Positions 26,105 to 34,641 of a DNA stretch of 47,301 nt are shown piece by piece. The position numbers were made by a program, and so were the translations under genes. Source of the DNA: Bacillota bacterium (lineage in GTDB: Bacteria; Bacillota; Sulfobacillia; Sulfobacillales; Sulfobacillaceae); NCBI GenBank assembly GCA_026627385.1, contig JAPNUR010000025.1:1-47301 (forward strand). Direction: 5' to 3'. How positions within the stretch are numbered: position 1 is the stretch's first letter; every line of letters starts with the position of its first letter. The notes beneath the pieces were generated by a model. That model worked only from the letters and a program-made list of their open reading frames with translations, had not been told where the DNA came from and did not search any database.

Positions 26105-26704
26105 ATGGCGGAAAAGCGCGAGTACAAGGAACTCAAGAGTTCTTGTCTCACGATGGACGGTATTAGCAAGGAAGAGATTGACCAGCATTATGGCATTCTC
26201 TACAAAGGGTATGTCAACAAACTGAACGAAATCCGCAGCAAAATGGAAACGGTGGATTTCTCCGCGGCCAACCAATCTTATAGTGAGCTCCGCGGCCTCA
26301 AAACCGAGGAGGTGTTTTGCCTTAACGGGAGCAAGCTGCACGAATGGTACTTTGACAACCTGGGCGGCAAAGGCGGCGAGGCGCATGGACGCATTCGCGA
26401 ATTGATTGACCGCGATTTCGGTTCTTACGCCAAATTCGAGACGGAATTTAAGGCCACCGGTTTAGCGGTGCGAGGCTGGGTGGTTCTCGCTTACGACCTC
26501 GACGACGAGAAATTGCACATTTACGGGCAGGACGCACACAATGTCGGGGTGCCGTGGGGAGCCTATCCGCTGCTCATCTTGGACGTTTACGAGCATGCCT
26601 ATGGCATTGACTACGGAGTCAAGCGCGCGCCCTACATTGAGGCGTTTATGAAAAACGTGGATTGGGATGAAGTCAACCAGCGCCTGGCCAAGTACCACAT
26701 TTAA
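26105..26704 (+). CDS. Fe/Mn-family superoxide dismutase, diverged
   Basis: Converts superoxide to oxygen and peroxide. Metal ligands are kept: H28, H79, D160 and H164 (DVYEHAYGIDY). Q142 in GQD sits where manganese enzymes have their active-site glutamine, and the residue four before H79 is Gly (G75) as in MnSOD, which favours manganese. Differences from typical members: the second-shell HH after HYGK (Escherichia H30/H31) is L32/Y33, and the otherwise strongly conserved first part is short. The -10-like TATACT at 26058-26063 and the strong site GGGGGAGG support the ATG. Start and length (199) are normal. Not an operon; ends at a perfect terminator. Confidence 0.85.
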   Translation: MAEKREYKELKSSCLTMDGISKEEIDQHYGILYKGYVNKLNEIRSKMETVDFSAANQSYSELRGLKTEEVFCLNGSKLHEWYFDNLGGKGGEAHGRIRELIDRDFGSYAKFETEFKATGLAVRGWVVLAYDLDDEKLHIYGQDAHNVGVPWGAYPLLILDVYEHAYGIDYGVKRAPYIEAFMKNVDWDEVNQRLAKYHI

Positions 26705-26722
26705 GGCGCCAACAGGAGACGC

Positions 26723-26752
26723 AAATCCCGGGAGCGAGCTCCCGGGATTTTT
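26723..26752. terminator. Bidirectional rho-independent terminator
   Basis: Perfect 13-bp stem AAATCCCGGGAGC / GCTCCCGGGATTT with a 2-base loop. The A-run on the left and the T-run on the right let it work for both the dismutase gene and the SPFH gene, which converge here. Confidence 0.92.
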
Positions 26753-27716
26753 ATGAGGATTGGCTCATCCCCTGAATCGCGGTAATGAGGCTCCCCAAGT
26801 TTTGCAACTCGGCGGGCAAGACAATCTTGGTGGCGGGCGACTGGCCAATGGCTGCCAACGTTTCCATTTGCTTGAGCTGCAGCACCGTGCGGATCCGCTC
26901 CGCATTCCAGCCTTGGCCGGCCTCTTCGGCCAAATTGAGAATCGCTTCATTGACCATGCGCACGGCGTCTGCCTGGGCCTGGGCCAATTTGCGCACCGCT
27001 TCGGCTTCTCCCTCGGCTTCCATGACGCGCGTCTGGCGCGTGGCTTCCGCCCGCAAGAGCAACGCTTGCTTCTCCCCCTCGGCCTTGGCAATAGCGGCTT
27101 GCTTGGCCCCTTCTGATTCGAGAATGGCTGCCTCCTTCGCGCCCTGAGCCTGTTCAATGGCCGCCAGCTTATTGGCGTCGGCTTTCTTTTGGGCCTCCAT
27201 GGCCTGCTGCATTTCTTTGGGCAGATCCACTTGCCGGATGGATGCCTGCACGATGCGAATTCCCCAGCTGCCGGTGGCTTCATCCAACTCTTGGCGCAAC
27301 TTGGCGTTGATTTGTTCGCGGTGGGTCATGACTTCCGCCAGCTTACGCTGTCCCACCTCCGACCGCAAGGTGGAGGAGACAATATTTTTGATGGCGAGTT
27401 CAGGATTTTGGATTTCGTAGGCAAAGAGTTTGGCGTCCACCACTTGGTAAATGAAATAGGCATCGATGACCGGAGAGACGTTGTCTGCCGTAATGACTGG
27501 TTCAGGGTCCAGGTTGACCGTCACGGATTTCGTGCTGACAAGCACCACCGAGTCGACTAGTGGCAATTTGACGACGAGACCCGGTGTGGCTTCCCGATGA
27601 AATCGCCCCAAGCGTTGGACCAGACCGAGCGAACCTTGGGGCACGACCCGCAAAACCCCTCGGGCTAACAAGCCGACGACGACGACAGCGATGGCAAGAT
27701 CGATAATAGCGTTCAT
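26751..27716 (-). CDS. SPFH/band 7 (stomatin/QmcA-like) membrane protein
   Basis: Membrane-anchored protein of 321 residues. It starts with a single hydrophobic helix (about residues 2-20), followed by an SPFH/band 7 domain (PQGSLGLVQRLGRF, then VITADNVSPVIDAYFIYQV) and a long Ala/Glu/Lys-rich coiled coil (repeats such as AEGEKQALLLRAEA). Such proteins assemble into large rings in lipid domains and work with NfeD partners. The ATG at 27716 follows AAGGAGGGG; it overlaps the stop of the NfeD-type gene (ATGA). The usual role is membrane-domain organisation or quality control; the specific client here is unknown. Confidence 0.93.
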   Translation of the reverse strand: MNAIIDLAIAVVVVGLLARGVLRVVPQGSLGLVQRLGRFHREATPGLVVKLPLVDSVVLVSTKSVTVNLDPEPVITADNVSPVIDAYFIYQVVDAKLFAYEIQNPELAIKNIVSSTLRSEVGQRKLAEVMTHREQINAKLRQELDEATGSWGIRIVQASIRQVDLPKEMQQAMEAQKKADANKLAAIEQAQGAKEAAILESEGAKQAAIAKAEGEKQALLLRAEATRQTRVMEAEGEAEAVRKLAQAQADAVRMVNEAILNLAEEAGQGWNAERIRTVLQLKQMETLAAIGQSPATKIVLPAELQNLGSLITAIQGMSQSS

Positions 27717-27937
27717 GAGTCCCCTCCTTTTTCCGGGAGCACCACGAGGACCAAACTTGAGCGGTCGACGACCATGGCGTGCGTTCCTGGCGCCAGTGGC
27801 ATGGGCCAATCCGTCTCCGCCGACCAGAGCTGGCCGGCGACCTTGATGACCCCTGCGCCTGTGCGCTCCGGGGGGATGGTTTCCATGACAATGCCACTTT
27901 GGCCAATCAATCGATTTAAGGCTGGTTGGTATGGCAT
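27713..27937 (-). CDS. Short NfeD-type OB-fold protein
   Basis: 74-residue protein matching the C-terminal OB domain of NfeD: LIGQSGIV...GVIKVAGQLWSAETDW...LAPGTHAMVV...LVLVVLPE. It has no membrane segment, so it is the truncated form that occurs beside SPFH proteins. Its stop overlaps the start of the SPFH gene, giving the classical nfeD-stomatin pair. It likely binds the SPFH ring. Length and lack of transmembrane helices are the only unusual points. Confidence 0.8.
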   Translation of the reverse strand: MPYQPALNRLIGQSGIVMETIPPERTGAGVIKVAGQLWSAETDWPMPLAPGTHAMVVDRSSLVLVVLPEKGGDS

Positions 27938-28011
27938 GTAAATCCCTCGCTTAATTCCATCATACTCTGATCGCAGCGAGGATCGCGAATATTGTGACGG
28001 ATAACATGGAC

Positions 28012-28773
28012 TTAGCGCGCTAAAATGGCATGATGGGCCGCATCCCAGAGTTGTCCGCGGACACGCAGCGCCTGGATGGCGGTGGCCAGCGCCTCTTCTT
28101 GGCGACGCGGGCTATCACCGCACAATAAGTCGACTATGCGATTGGCCCGGGGGGCGTGTTGCCCTTCGTCGACTTCGATATGTCGGTTTAAATAGTATAG
28201 GAACCGTTGAACCGGTGCCCCTTGGTCGCTCAGTGTTTTGACCAGGGGGCGAAACATTTCCGGGATAATGTCTTCGCGGCCGAAAAAGAACGCGGCCGCC
28301 AGGCGGTGCACCTCTTGCGATTCGATGAGCTGAAAATCGAAGCGCAAAAAGTCAACCACTGCCGGGGGTAACGGCACGGTTTCAAGGGCCTCCTGCCAGG
28401 AGAGGCCGTCGTTCAAGGTGTTGAGCAAGCGGTCGATATGGCGCGTATCGGCATGGCACTCAACCATGGCTTCGCGGTACAGTTCGAAGTGGCTCTCAAA
28501 GTTTCCGAGGCCATCGTCGTCCGACTCCTCGCCGAGCACGATCTCGTTAATCAGCCGCGCCGCTTCGCGGTTTGGCGGTGGCTGCCAGGGGACCCGGGTG
28601 CAGGTGAGGGCTAATTGCAGGCTCTTTAACAGCGACATGAAATCCCACACGGCAAAGACATGATATTCCATGAATCGCTGAATGCGCGGAAGATTTGTCA
28701 CATCCCGGTACAGCGCATGTGTGGTCAAGTATTCGCGCGCCTCGCGTAATGCGTTGTTGGAGCTAAAGTCCAC
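28012..28773 (-). CDS. DUF3050-type haem-oxygenase-like protein
   Basis: About 253 residues, predicted all-helical. It carries the segments of the DUF3050 family: MEYHVFAVWDFMSLLKSLQ, INEIVLGEESD, SHFELYREAM, FGREDIIPEMF and LNRHIEVDEGQHA. Conserved His and Glu residues in these segments resemble the ligands of haem-oxygenase-like di-iron oxidases, so an iron-dependent oxidation is possible. I use the GTG at 28773, which has GAGGTGA before it; a longer frame would overlap the next gene. It stands alone between the NfeD/SPFH pair and the phosphoesterase. Substrate unknown. Confidence 0.78.
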   Translation of the reverse strand: MDFSSNNALREAREYLTTHALYRDVTNLPRIQRFMEYHVFAVWDFMSLLKSLQLALTCTRVPWQPPPNREAARLINEIVLGEESDDDGLGNFESHFELYREAMVECHADTRHIDRLLNTLNDGLSWQEALETVPLPPAVVDFLRFDFQLIESQEVHRLAAAFFFGREDIIPEMFRPLVKTLSDQGAPVQRFLYYLNRHIEVDEGQHAPRANRIVDLLCGDSPRRQEEALATAIQALRVRGQLWDAAHHAILAR

Positions 28774-28819
28774 AGCCGTCACCTCGCCCTTTACTCTAGC
28801 ATATGGCGCATGACCCCCG

Positions 28820-29887
28820 CTATCGGCGCGGTTCGACGAGAGGGGTGAGCACGGTGACCGATGGCGAGCGGGCATGGCCGAGGTAGGGCAACCGAAAGCC
28901 GGCCTCGATGGTCTTGAGGAGATTATAGTGATCGGCCCAAACGCGGATATGCGGTGGCTGGCGGGTTCCCGGGATTAAGGCGATGAGGGGCACGGGACCC
29001 CCGCCCACAGGAATGCCAAGGATGCGCGGGGCTTCTGGCCCCCAGCTGAGCCATTGTTTCCACTGGGGAAGCTGCCAAATGGCGTGCGGGGTATTGGCCT
29101 CGTCCCAGGTGATGAATAGCACGCTCGGCCCGTGAAATGCCGACGAATGGGTGATGAGCGGCACCATCCAGCGGAGGAAGCGATTGCCGTCGCGAACGGC
29201 AAGATACGGCCGGTTACTGGGACACTCGCGGGATCCCGGCGGTTGCCCGTGCATGTCATTGCAAAGATTGGGGGTAATCCAGACAAAGCGTGGCACCTGT
29301 TTTCCCGTCGCGAGCTCCTTGACCAGGGTGTGGAGCGGCACGATGTGGCTCGCGTCGTGTTGGCGGATGGCCGGGAACAGCATAAACGGATCGTGCTTTT
29401 TCGCGTACAGCGCATTGATCGGCATGCGCACAGGGTTTTTACCGGGGGGCTCGGGGTACCAGTTGCCCCGATAACCCGCATAGGGCAAGCTTTGCATCGC
29501 GGCCTGCCAGCTAATGTGGTGGCGGTTCAGTTCGCTGACCAGCGTGGGACCTATAAACGCCTGGTTCGGGTTGTCGCTATGGGTGCCATCAGTGCGGCCG
29601 CTGAGGAGCGCCACATAATTGGGCAGGCTTACATGGGTCACGCCAAAATAGCTGCTGTCGTATCCGGCGCGAGCGATCAAGCGGCGAATGTAGGGCGTCG
29701 TGCTGGATGTCAGGGTGTTGGGCGCATGGTTTTCCATTACGATGAGAAAGACGTGCGATAGCCGCGGCATGCGGCCCGGGACCGCAGCGTCGGGGGGATG
29801 CGTGGGCCAGGCCAAATACACGCCCAAAACCACGAACAAGCAGAGAAGGCCGGCGGCAGCCGTGCAGACCCAACGCCATGCTTTCAT
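28820..29887 (-). CDS. Membrane-anchored/secreted phosphoesterase
   Basis: Protein of the phosphoesterase family (acid phosphatase/phospholipase C type, alkaline phosphatase fold), 355 residues from the ATG at 29887. It begins with a hydrophobic helix (AAAGLLCLFVVLGVYLAW) acting as signal or anchor, so the enzyme faces outside. Motifs seen are FLIVMENHAPN near residue 45, SLPNYVALLSG, FITWDEAN and the C-terminal WADHYNLLKTIEAGFRLPYLGHA typical of the family. It overlaps the start of the FAD gene (ATGA) in the same direction. In an acidophile it may scavenge phosphate. Substrate not predictable. Confidence 0.85.
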   Translation of the reverse strand: MKAWRWVCTAAAGLLCLFVVLGVYLAWPTHPPDAAVPGRMPRLSHVFLIVMENHAPNTLTSSTTPYIRRLIARAGYDSSYFGVTHVSLPNYVALLSGRTDGTHSDNPNQAFIGPTLVSELNRHHISWQAAMQSLPYAGYRGNWYPEPPGKNPVRMPINALYAKKHDPFMLFPAIRQHDASHIVPLHTLVKELATGKQVPRFVWITPNLCNDMHGQPPGSRECPSNRPYLAVRDGNRFLRWMVPLITHSSAFHGPSVLFITWDEANTPHAIWQLPQWKQWLSWGPEAPRILGIPVGGGPVPLIALIPGTRQPPHIRVWADHYNLLKTIEAGFRLPYLGHARSPSVTVLTPLVEPRR

Positions 29888-31074
29888 GAGGGATGCTGCC
29901 GCCCGGGTTTCAGGCGGGCCACGTCGTAAAGGGGCCAAATGGGCTGGTTGTCGGTTAGCGCTTCGGCCACCATTTTGGCGGCCACCGGTGCCACACTGCT
30001 GCCATGGCCATTGTATCCTCCTGCGATCCAGACGCGCGAAGTCCACTGACCGACGTAAGGTCGGCGGTCGGGCGTCATCGCCATAATACCGGCCCAGCGG
30101 TGGGTAATGGGAACGGAGTGGCCGACGAGCGCTCCCACGAGCTCTTGCAAGCGGGCTTGGATGCGCGGGTGCAGGGTTAAATCCAGTCCGACTTCGTCGT
30201 CAAGCGCCAGGTGGCGAAATCCACCGGCAATGAGACGTCCGTCCGGCCGCTGGTGCCAATAGTTAAACCCGTGGTCGGCATAGACGGGAAACGGGTGATC
30301 CAGGGGTGCAAGCGCTGCGGTGGCTAACACCTGACCGCGCACGGGTTGAATCCAGGGCGCCATGGCGGGAATCCCAATGGTGGTGTAGGCGTTGGTGGCC
30401 ACCACCAAGTGCGCCGCTTTAATGCGAAATTGGGGGCCGGTGACGATGATGAAATCGGGGTGCTCTTCAAAGCGGTCGACTGCTTGGCCCTGATAAAGGG
30501 GAATGCCGGAGGCCGTGGCCTCCTGGAAGAGTGCCTGGATGAGCTTAACCGGGTGGACGATGGCGTCGTCCGGCACCCAAAGGGCCAGGTCGTACCCGAG
30601 CTGTTGCAGGGAAGGGTGTTGGTCCAGGGGGTCAAGGACGGCGGCCGGGATCCCGGCCCGTTGCATCAGAGCGACCGTGTATTCGATGCTGGGGCGTTCT
30701 GTGGCGTCGCCGCCGACGTAGAGACTGCCGGTGCGGCGGTAGTCTATCGCGTACTGGTCGGCCAATTGATTGACCCAATCCAATGTCTGACGGGTCAACC
30801 CGAGAATTTCTAAGGCGCGATCCTCGCCCCAATCGGCTGCAGCTTCCCCTAAGAGCTGGGCGGGTCCTTGGAGGATGAGGCCCCCATTGCGGCCACTGGC
30901 GCCATATCCCGCGTAGCGTAGTTCCACAACCATCACCGAAAGCCCGCTATGTCTTAACCAGTACGCAAGCCAGGCGCCGGTATAACCGGCCCCAACAATG
31001 ACAATGTCGGTGTGAAACTGACCCGTAAGCGCTGTCTGATGGGTGTTCCGGATGTCTTGCCAGAAGCTTTTCAT
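29884..31074 (-). CDS. FAD-dependent amine/amino-acid oxidase (DadA/PuuB-like)
   Basis: Flavoprotein of 396 residues of the DAO family. The FAD-binding motif IVGAGYTGAWLAYWL is at about 26-40, followed by YGASGRNGG, the typical second FAD contact, and a C-terminal segment with IAGGYNGHGSSVAP. This layout matches gamma-glutamylputrescine oxidase/glycine oxidase-type enzymes that oxidise a C-N bond and release peroxide. It precedes the phosphoesterase with a four-base overlap. The amine substrate is unknown. Confidence 0.88.
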   Translation of the reverse strand: MKSFWQDIRNTHQTALTGQFHTDIVIVGAGYTGAWLAYWLRHSGLSVMVVELRYAGYGASGRNGGLILQGPAQLLGEAAADWGEDRALEILGLTRQTLDWVNQLADQYAIDYRRTGSLYVGGDATERPSIEYTVALMQRAGIPAAVLDPLDQHPSLQQLGYDLALWVPDDAIVHPVKLIQALFQEATASGIPLYQGQAVDRFEEHPDFIIVTGPQFRIKAAHLVVATNAYTTIGIPAMAPWIQPVRGQVLATAALAPLDHPFPVYADHGFNYWHQRPDGRLIAGGFRHLALDDEVGLDLTLHPRIQARLQELVGALVGHSVPITHRWAGIMAMTPDRRPYVGQWTSRVWIAGGYNGHGSSVAPVAAKMVAEALTDNQPIWPLYDVARLKPGRQHPS

Positions 31075-31393
31075 ACCTGTCCCCCGGAGCGATTTTCATG
31101 GCCCGCGGGGATATCGTCACCTTCCTTCAGACGTCGGAAAACCGGGTGCCGACCGTTCCTGATTGCTTTCACGGGCCAATCCGCGGCCAACATTTCTTTC
31201 ATCATAATGGTTGAGTTAGAGAATGGCCAGTCGAGCGAATTGTCAACACCTCATCATTTCGGCACAATAAGAGCGTTACGTGTCTTGCGGGGAAGAGTGG
31301 CGAGGCGACACCTCTTGCCGTGAAGTAGGCGATGACGGGGCGGCGGTCGCGTCACGCTTGGTATAATAGGTCGAAGTGGACGGAGGTGAGGGC
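31075..31393. other. Intergenic region upstream of metX
   Basis: No gene is seen. On the plus strand TTGTCA at about 31240 and the strong extended -10 at 31359-31367 are promoter candidates. I looked for an S-box (SAM-I) or T-box leader in front of metX and do not see the conserved cores. Confidence 0.45.
31359..31367 (+). promoter_or_regulatory. Extended -10 promoter of metX
   Basis: TGGTATAAT is a perfect TATAAT with an extended TGN, about 27 bases before the GTG start of metX, giving a very short 5' leader that just includes the ribosome binding site GGAGGTGA. Confidence 0.55.
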
Positions 31394-32497
31394 GTGCCAT
31401 CGCAAACGACTGGCCCCTTATGGCCTTGGCAGGTTCAGCAAGGTTTTCCGTGGCCTGGTGTGCGCTATTTTGTAAGCCCGGAAGCGTTAATCACCGATTC
31501 TGGCGCCATTTTGTCTGACTGGCAGCTTGCGTACGAGGAGTGGGGAGCCCCCGAGGGGCTGCCTGTGGTGATTTTTCACGCCCTCACCGGCGATAGTCAC
31601 GTGGCCACCCACGGCGCCGGCGATCCCCCAGGGTGGTGGAACGAGGTCTTAGGAGAGGGGGGTGGCATTGATTTAGCGCGCTACCGGGTATTGTGTTTCA
31701 ATGTGCTAGGAGGCGCCATGGGATCGACGGGCCCATCCTCCCTGGCTCCTGACGGGAAGCCATGGGGTAGCCGGTTTCCCTTGCTGACGGTGTTTGACAT
31801 GGTGCGAGCCGCGCATGTTTTGATGCGCACCTGGAGTGCTGAACCCGTGTGCCTGATCGGGGGTTCCATGGGTGGGATGTTGGCGTATGCCTATGCCGCT
31901 TTGTATCCGGAACATGTGCGGGCCGTGATGGCTATTGGCGCACCTATTCGCCATGAACCGTGGGCAATTGCCTACCATGCGGTGGGACGGGCTGCCATTG
32001 TGCGCGATCCCGCGTATCGCGGAGGCGATTATTATGACGGGCCGTTTCCTGTCCAGGGATTAGCGACCGCGCGCATGGCGGACATGATTTCCTACCAGCA
32101 TCCCCGCTCGATGCAGCAAAAGTTTGGGCGCCGGCGCCGCGGGCCCACCGTGGATGACTATGACATTGTCTCCTACCTCACCTACCAAGGTGACAAATTG
32201 ATTCGTCGCTTTGATGCCAATACCTATATCACGCTGACCCGCGCGATGGATGAATTTGCGTTGGAGTGGCATCATATCGAGCGTCTGCGGGACGCCTTGG
32301 TGTGGATGGTGGGTATTGAAAGCGATCTCTTATATTTGCCGGAGGAAATTGAAGCCCATTATCAACAGTTGGCGGCTGCCCGCGTACCGGCGCGGTTAAG
32401 CTGGCTTAGAGGCCCCTGGGGCCATGACACGTTTCTAGTCGAACAGGCGCAAATGAGTGCACTGATTGCCGCATTTCTGCAAGAAACAGCGCGGTAA
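31394..32497 (+). CDS. metX: Homoserine O-acyltransferase (MetX)
   Basis: Alpha/beta hydrolase that acylates homoserine for methionine synthesis. With the GTG at 31394 (GGAGGTGA before it) the protein has 367 residues. The nucleophile S158 is in GGSMGGM, the family loop HALTGDSHV is near 62-70, and the C-terminal GHDTFLVE gives the catalytic Asp-His. The loop that usually reads NVLGGCxG is NVLGGAMG here (Ala for Cys). Whether it uses acetyl-CoA or succinyl-CoA cannot be read safely. First gene of a short plus-strand run. Confidence 0.92.
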   Translation: MPSQTTGPLWPWQVQQGFPWPGVRYFVSPEALITDSGAILSDWQLAYEEWGAPEGLPVVIFHALTGDSHVATHGAGDPPGWWNEVLGEGGGIDLARYRVLCFNVLGGAMGSTGPSSLAPDGKPWGSRFPLLTVFDMVRAAHVLMRTWSAEPVCLIGGSMGGMLAYAYAALYPEHVRAVMAIGAPIRHEPWAIAYHAVGRAAIVRDPAYRGGDYYDGPFPVQGLATARMADMISYQHPRSMQQKFGRRRRGPTVDDYDIVSYLTYQGDKLIRRFDANTYITLTRAMDEFALEWHHIERLRDALVWMVGIESDLLYLPEEIEAHYQQLAAARVPARLSWLRGPWGHDTFLVEQAQMSALIAAFLQETAR

Positions 32498-32512
32498 AGG
32501 AGGTTTCATTGG

Positions 32513-32812
32513 TTGCGACAGCGACGCCGGCATTATCTGATTCGGACGCCCTATGAATCATGGTGGGCTACCCACATTGAATGGGGCGATACCGCCCTAA
32601 AGTGCTGGGGCCACGATGGCAGGAGCCGTCGTCCCCGCGTCTTTTATCTTCCTTATGCGGCGGTGCGCGTTGTCGAGGACATCGATCCGGCCGTGCTCCC
32701 CCGACGCCGTCGACCTCAGCGGCGCATGAGGGGAACACATCTCGTGGCTGGTGACAAACCCTCAAAGGGGCGGAAACGGCATGGGTCTCAGACCAGGAGA
32801 CATCCCGCCTAA
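32513..32812 (+). CDS. Small basic protein of unknown function
   Basis: 99 residues, strongly basic (many Arg), start TTG with AAGGAGG nine bases before it, which is the main support. It follows metX by 15 bases and overlaps the GNAT gene. The first half (YLIRTPYESWWATHIEW, ALKCWGHDGR) looks folded, while the second half is Arg-rich and perhaps disordered. No family recognised. Confidence 0.6.
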   Translation: MRQRRRHYLIRTPYESWWATHIEWGDTALKCWGHDGRSRRPRVFYLPYAAVRVVEDIDPAVLPRRRRPQRRMRGTHLVAGDKPSKGRKRHGSQTRRHPA

Positions 32813-33329
32813 GATGTGGCGCGACCGCGGCGGGGTGAGTTTTCAGGTGCGAATGGCAGAGCCTCGCGATGCAGGCGTACTGGTGGATTTGTTGAATGAG
32901 GTGGGCCGCGAGGAGATCTATATTGCGGATGACGGGGCGCAGTTTACGGTGGAGCAGCAAGCCCGCATCATTCACGGCGCCAATCCGTTGTGGCAGTGTA
33001 TCTTGGTGGCCGAACAGGCGGGGCAGGTCGTGGGATCGCTAGAAATGGTTCGCGGCACCCTCAAAAAAAATCAGCACACGGCTACGTTTGGCATGGCTTT
33101 GTTTCCCCACGCGCGGGGACGGCAAATCGGCCGCGGATTGGTGTTGACCGCGGAAGACTGGGCCCGCAGAGTTGGCGTCGAGAAAATTTCTCTGGCGGTT
33201 TTTGCTACCAATGTCGCCGCCATCGCCCTCTATCAGTCCCTAGGCTACCAGGAAGAGGGCCGGCGCCGTCGCCAGTACCGCATTCGCGATCAATGGGTCG
33301 ATGAGATCTGGATGGCCCGTTGGCTCTAA
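32781..33329 (+). CDS. GNAT-family N-acetyltransferase
   Basis: Acetyl-CoA-dependent transferase of about 182 residues. It has the GNAT pattern: FQVRMAEPRDAGVLVDLL at the start, the acetyl-CoA loop ARGRQIGRGLVLTAEDWAR (R/Q-x-x-G-x-G/A), then VFATNVAAIALYQSLGY. The ATG at 32781 has AAAGGGG about ten bases before it. Its target (an amine of a small molecule, protein or ribosomal subunit) is not visible. Overlaps the small basic gene and ends just before the convergent unknown gene. Confidence 0.88.
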   Translation: MGLRPGDIPPKMWRDRGGVSFQVRMAEPRDAGVLVDLLNEVGREEIYIADDGAQFTVEQQARIIHGANPLWQCILVAEQAGQVVGSLEMVRGTLKKNQHTATFGMALFPHARGRQIGRGLVLTAEDWARRVGVEKISLAVFATNVAAIALYQSLGYQEEGRRRRQYRIRDQWVDEIWMARWL

Positions 33330-33333
33330 TACA

Positions 33334-33906
33334 TTATTCTGTCCAATCGTGCAGTGACGCGACCATTTCCCAAAAGGGATCCTCGGGTTCGGGAGCCTTG
33401 ACGGCATATTGCGTGGCTTTTAACGCGGTCTGGCGCATGCGGTCCGTGTAGAAGAAGAAGGTTTCTCGCGACTCAATGGCTTCCTCCGCTGCTTCCTCGT
33501 GACTCCACAACGAGGCAAAGGCAAAGGCATGGAGCAACGTCCGCAATTCATCTTCTTGAACATCCCAGGTAGAGGCCAAGAGTTCTTCCAGGATCTCTTG
33601 GCGAGTGCCGATCCATGGTGCCCCTTGTTGCAAGCGGTGGCTAATCGCATGTAATGTCTGGTCCCGATGCTGGGCTTTTAAATGCCACCAGTCAATGGTC
33701 GATTGTGGCGGCTCCATGACCGGGGTGTCCTGGTAGTCGCGTTTGTGCCAGCCGACGCGGGCGAGTTGCATGACTTCGTCAGTGGTCAACGAAGCTTGCG
33801 GAACGGTGCCGAACAGGCGCCCATCGCGAATGCACAAGGTTTCAATGCGGGTTTTCAAATCAGCGTCCATTTCGAGTTCAATATGACGCTCTTCGATGAG
33901 ACTCAC
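33334..33906 (-). CDS. Unknown acidic protein, about 190 residues
   Basis: I do not recognise this protein. It is soluble, acidic, predicted helical in the second half (EEAAEEAIESRETFFFYTDR, MRQTALKATQYAVK) with many Trp and Glu. The GTG at 33906 has AGAGGG before it; a TTG eight codons earlier is less likely. The stop lies only a few bases from the end of the convergent GNAT gene, and it is divergent from the cytochrome gene. Confidence 0.68.
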   Translation of the reverse strand: MSLIEERHIELEMDADLKTRIETLCIRDGRLFGTVPQASLTTDEVMQLARVGWHKRDYQDTPVMEPPQSTIDWWHLKAQHRDQTLHAISHRLQQGAPWIGTRQEILEELLASTWDVQEDELRTLLHAFAFASLWSHEEAAEEAIESRETFFFYTDRMRQTALKATQYAVKAPEPEDPFWEMVASLHDWTE

Positions 33907-33997
33907 CCCCTTCCCTCTTAGTATAACCAAGGCAGCGATGGTAGCGCATAGAATTTGTGCGTCGCGTCACACTAGATGAGGAAAGGGGAGTGTGCGG

Positions 33998-34459
33998 GTG
34001 AAGGTGCGAGCGGCCTTAAGCCTTTTTATCAGCACTGCGGGTTTGATGCTAATCCTGGCGGCATGCGGATCGCATCCTACGCCGTTGGCTAAGGGCCCGC
34101 ATCACCATCCGACCCAGCGGCGGGTGATGAATGTTCCGCGGCCTTCGGCGCGAGAGCGCGCACACAAGATCCCAGGCCCTTATTCGGCACCGCCTGCTAA
34201 GTTGCCCCGAGGTAATGAGGCCGCAGGGGCGCGCGTATTTCAAGCCACTTGTGAATCATGCCATGGCCGCGACGGCGTCGGCACCGGAAAGGCGCCGAGG
34301 CTTAAAGCGCCGTCCGGAGTGGTCAGCGACTTTAAAACCGAAAGCGCGCTGACGTCTTTCATCCTTCACAACATGCCGGCCAACAATCCGGGCATTTTGA
34401 CGACCACCAAGGCAGCCAACGCCGCGGCCTATGTATGGCATTTGGCGAAATCGCGCTAA
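33998..34459 (+). CDS. Lipoprotein c-type cytochrome (monohaem)
   Basis: Membrane-anchored electron carrier on the outer face of the cell. From the GTG at 33998, a lipobox LILAAC puts the lipid-modified Cys at residue 23. After a flexible, His/Pro-rich stretch (residues 25-70) comes a class I cytochrome c fold with the haem motif CESCH at about 85-89 and the axial Met in HNMPANN near 126. The GGGGAG site fits the start. It stands alone; an iron- or sulfur-oxidation electron chain is the obvious context in an acidophile, but no oxidase is nearby. Confidence 0.9.
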   Translation: MKVRAALSLFISTAGLMLILAACGSHPTPLAKGPHHHPTQRRVMNVPRPSARERAHKIPGPYSAPPAKLPRGNEAAGARVFQATCESCHGRDGVGTGKAPRLKAPSGVVSDFKTESALTSFILHNMPANNPGILTTTKAANAAAYVWHLAKSR

Positions 34460-34641
34460 CGAGGATACACCATTCTAAAAGTCCGTGAAGCAATACTCTC
34501 CCCTGGCTTTTACCAGGCTGTCGCCAGGTAAATGTCACACAATGGTCGTCGACGATGTCGGTTCGTGATAATCTGAGAGAGAATGCGAAGGGATCGAGCG
34601 ACCTGCAGAGTGTTTCAACAAAGGCTGGGGGTGGGCGGAGC

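Noticed and set aside
34460-34641. Cobalamin riboswitch before cbiB
   Set aside because: No B12-box (GCCACTG-like) core is visible.
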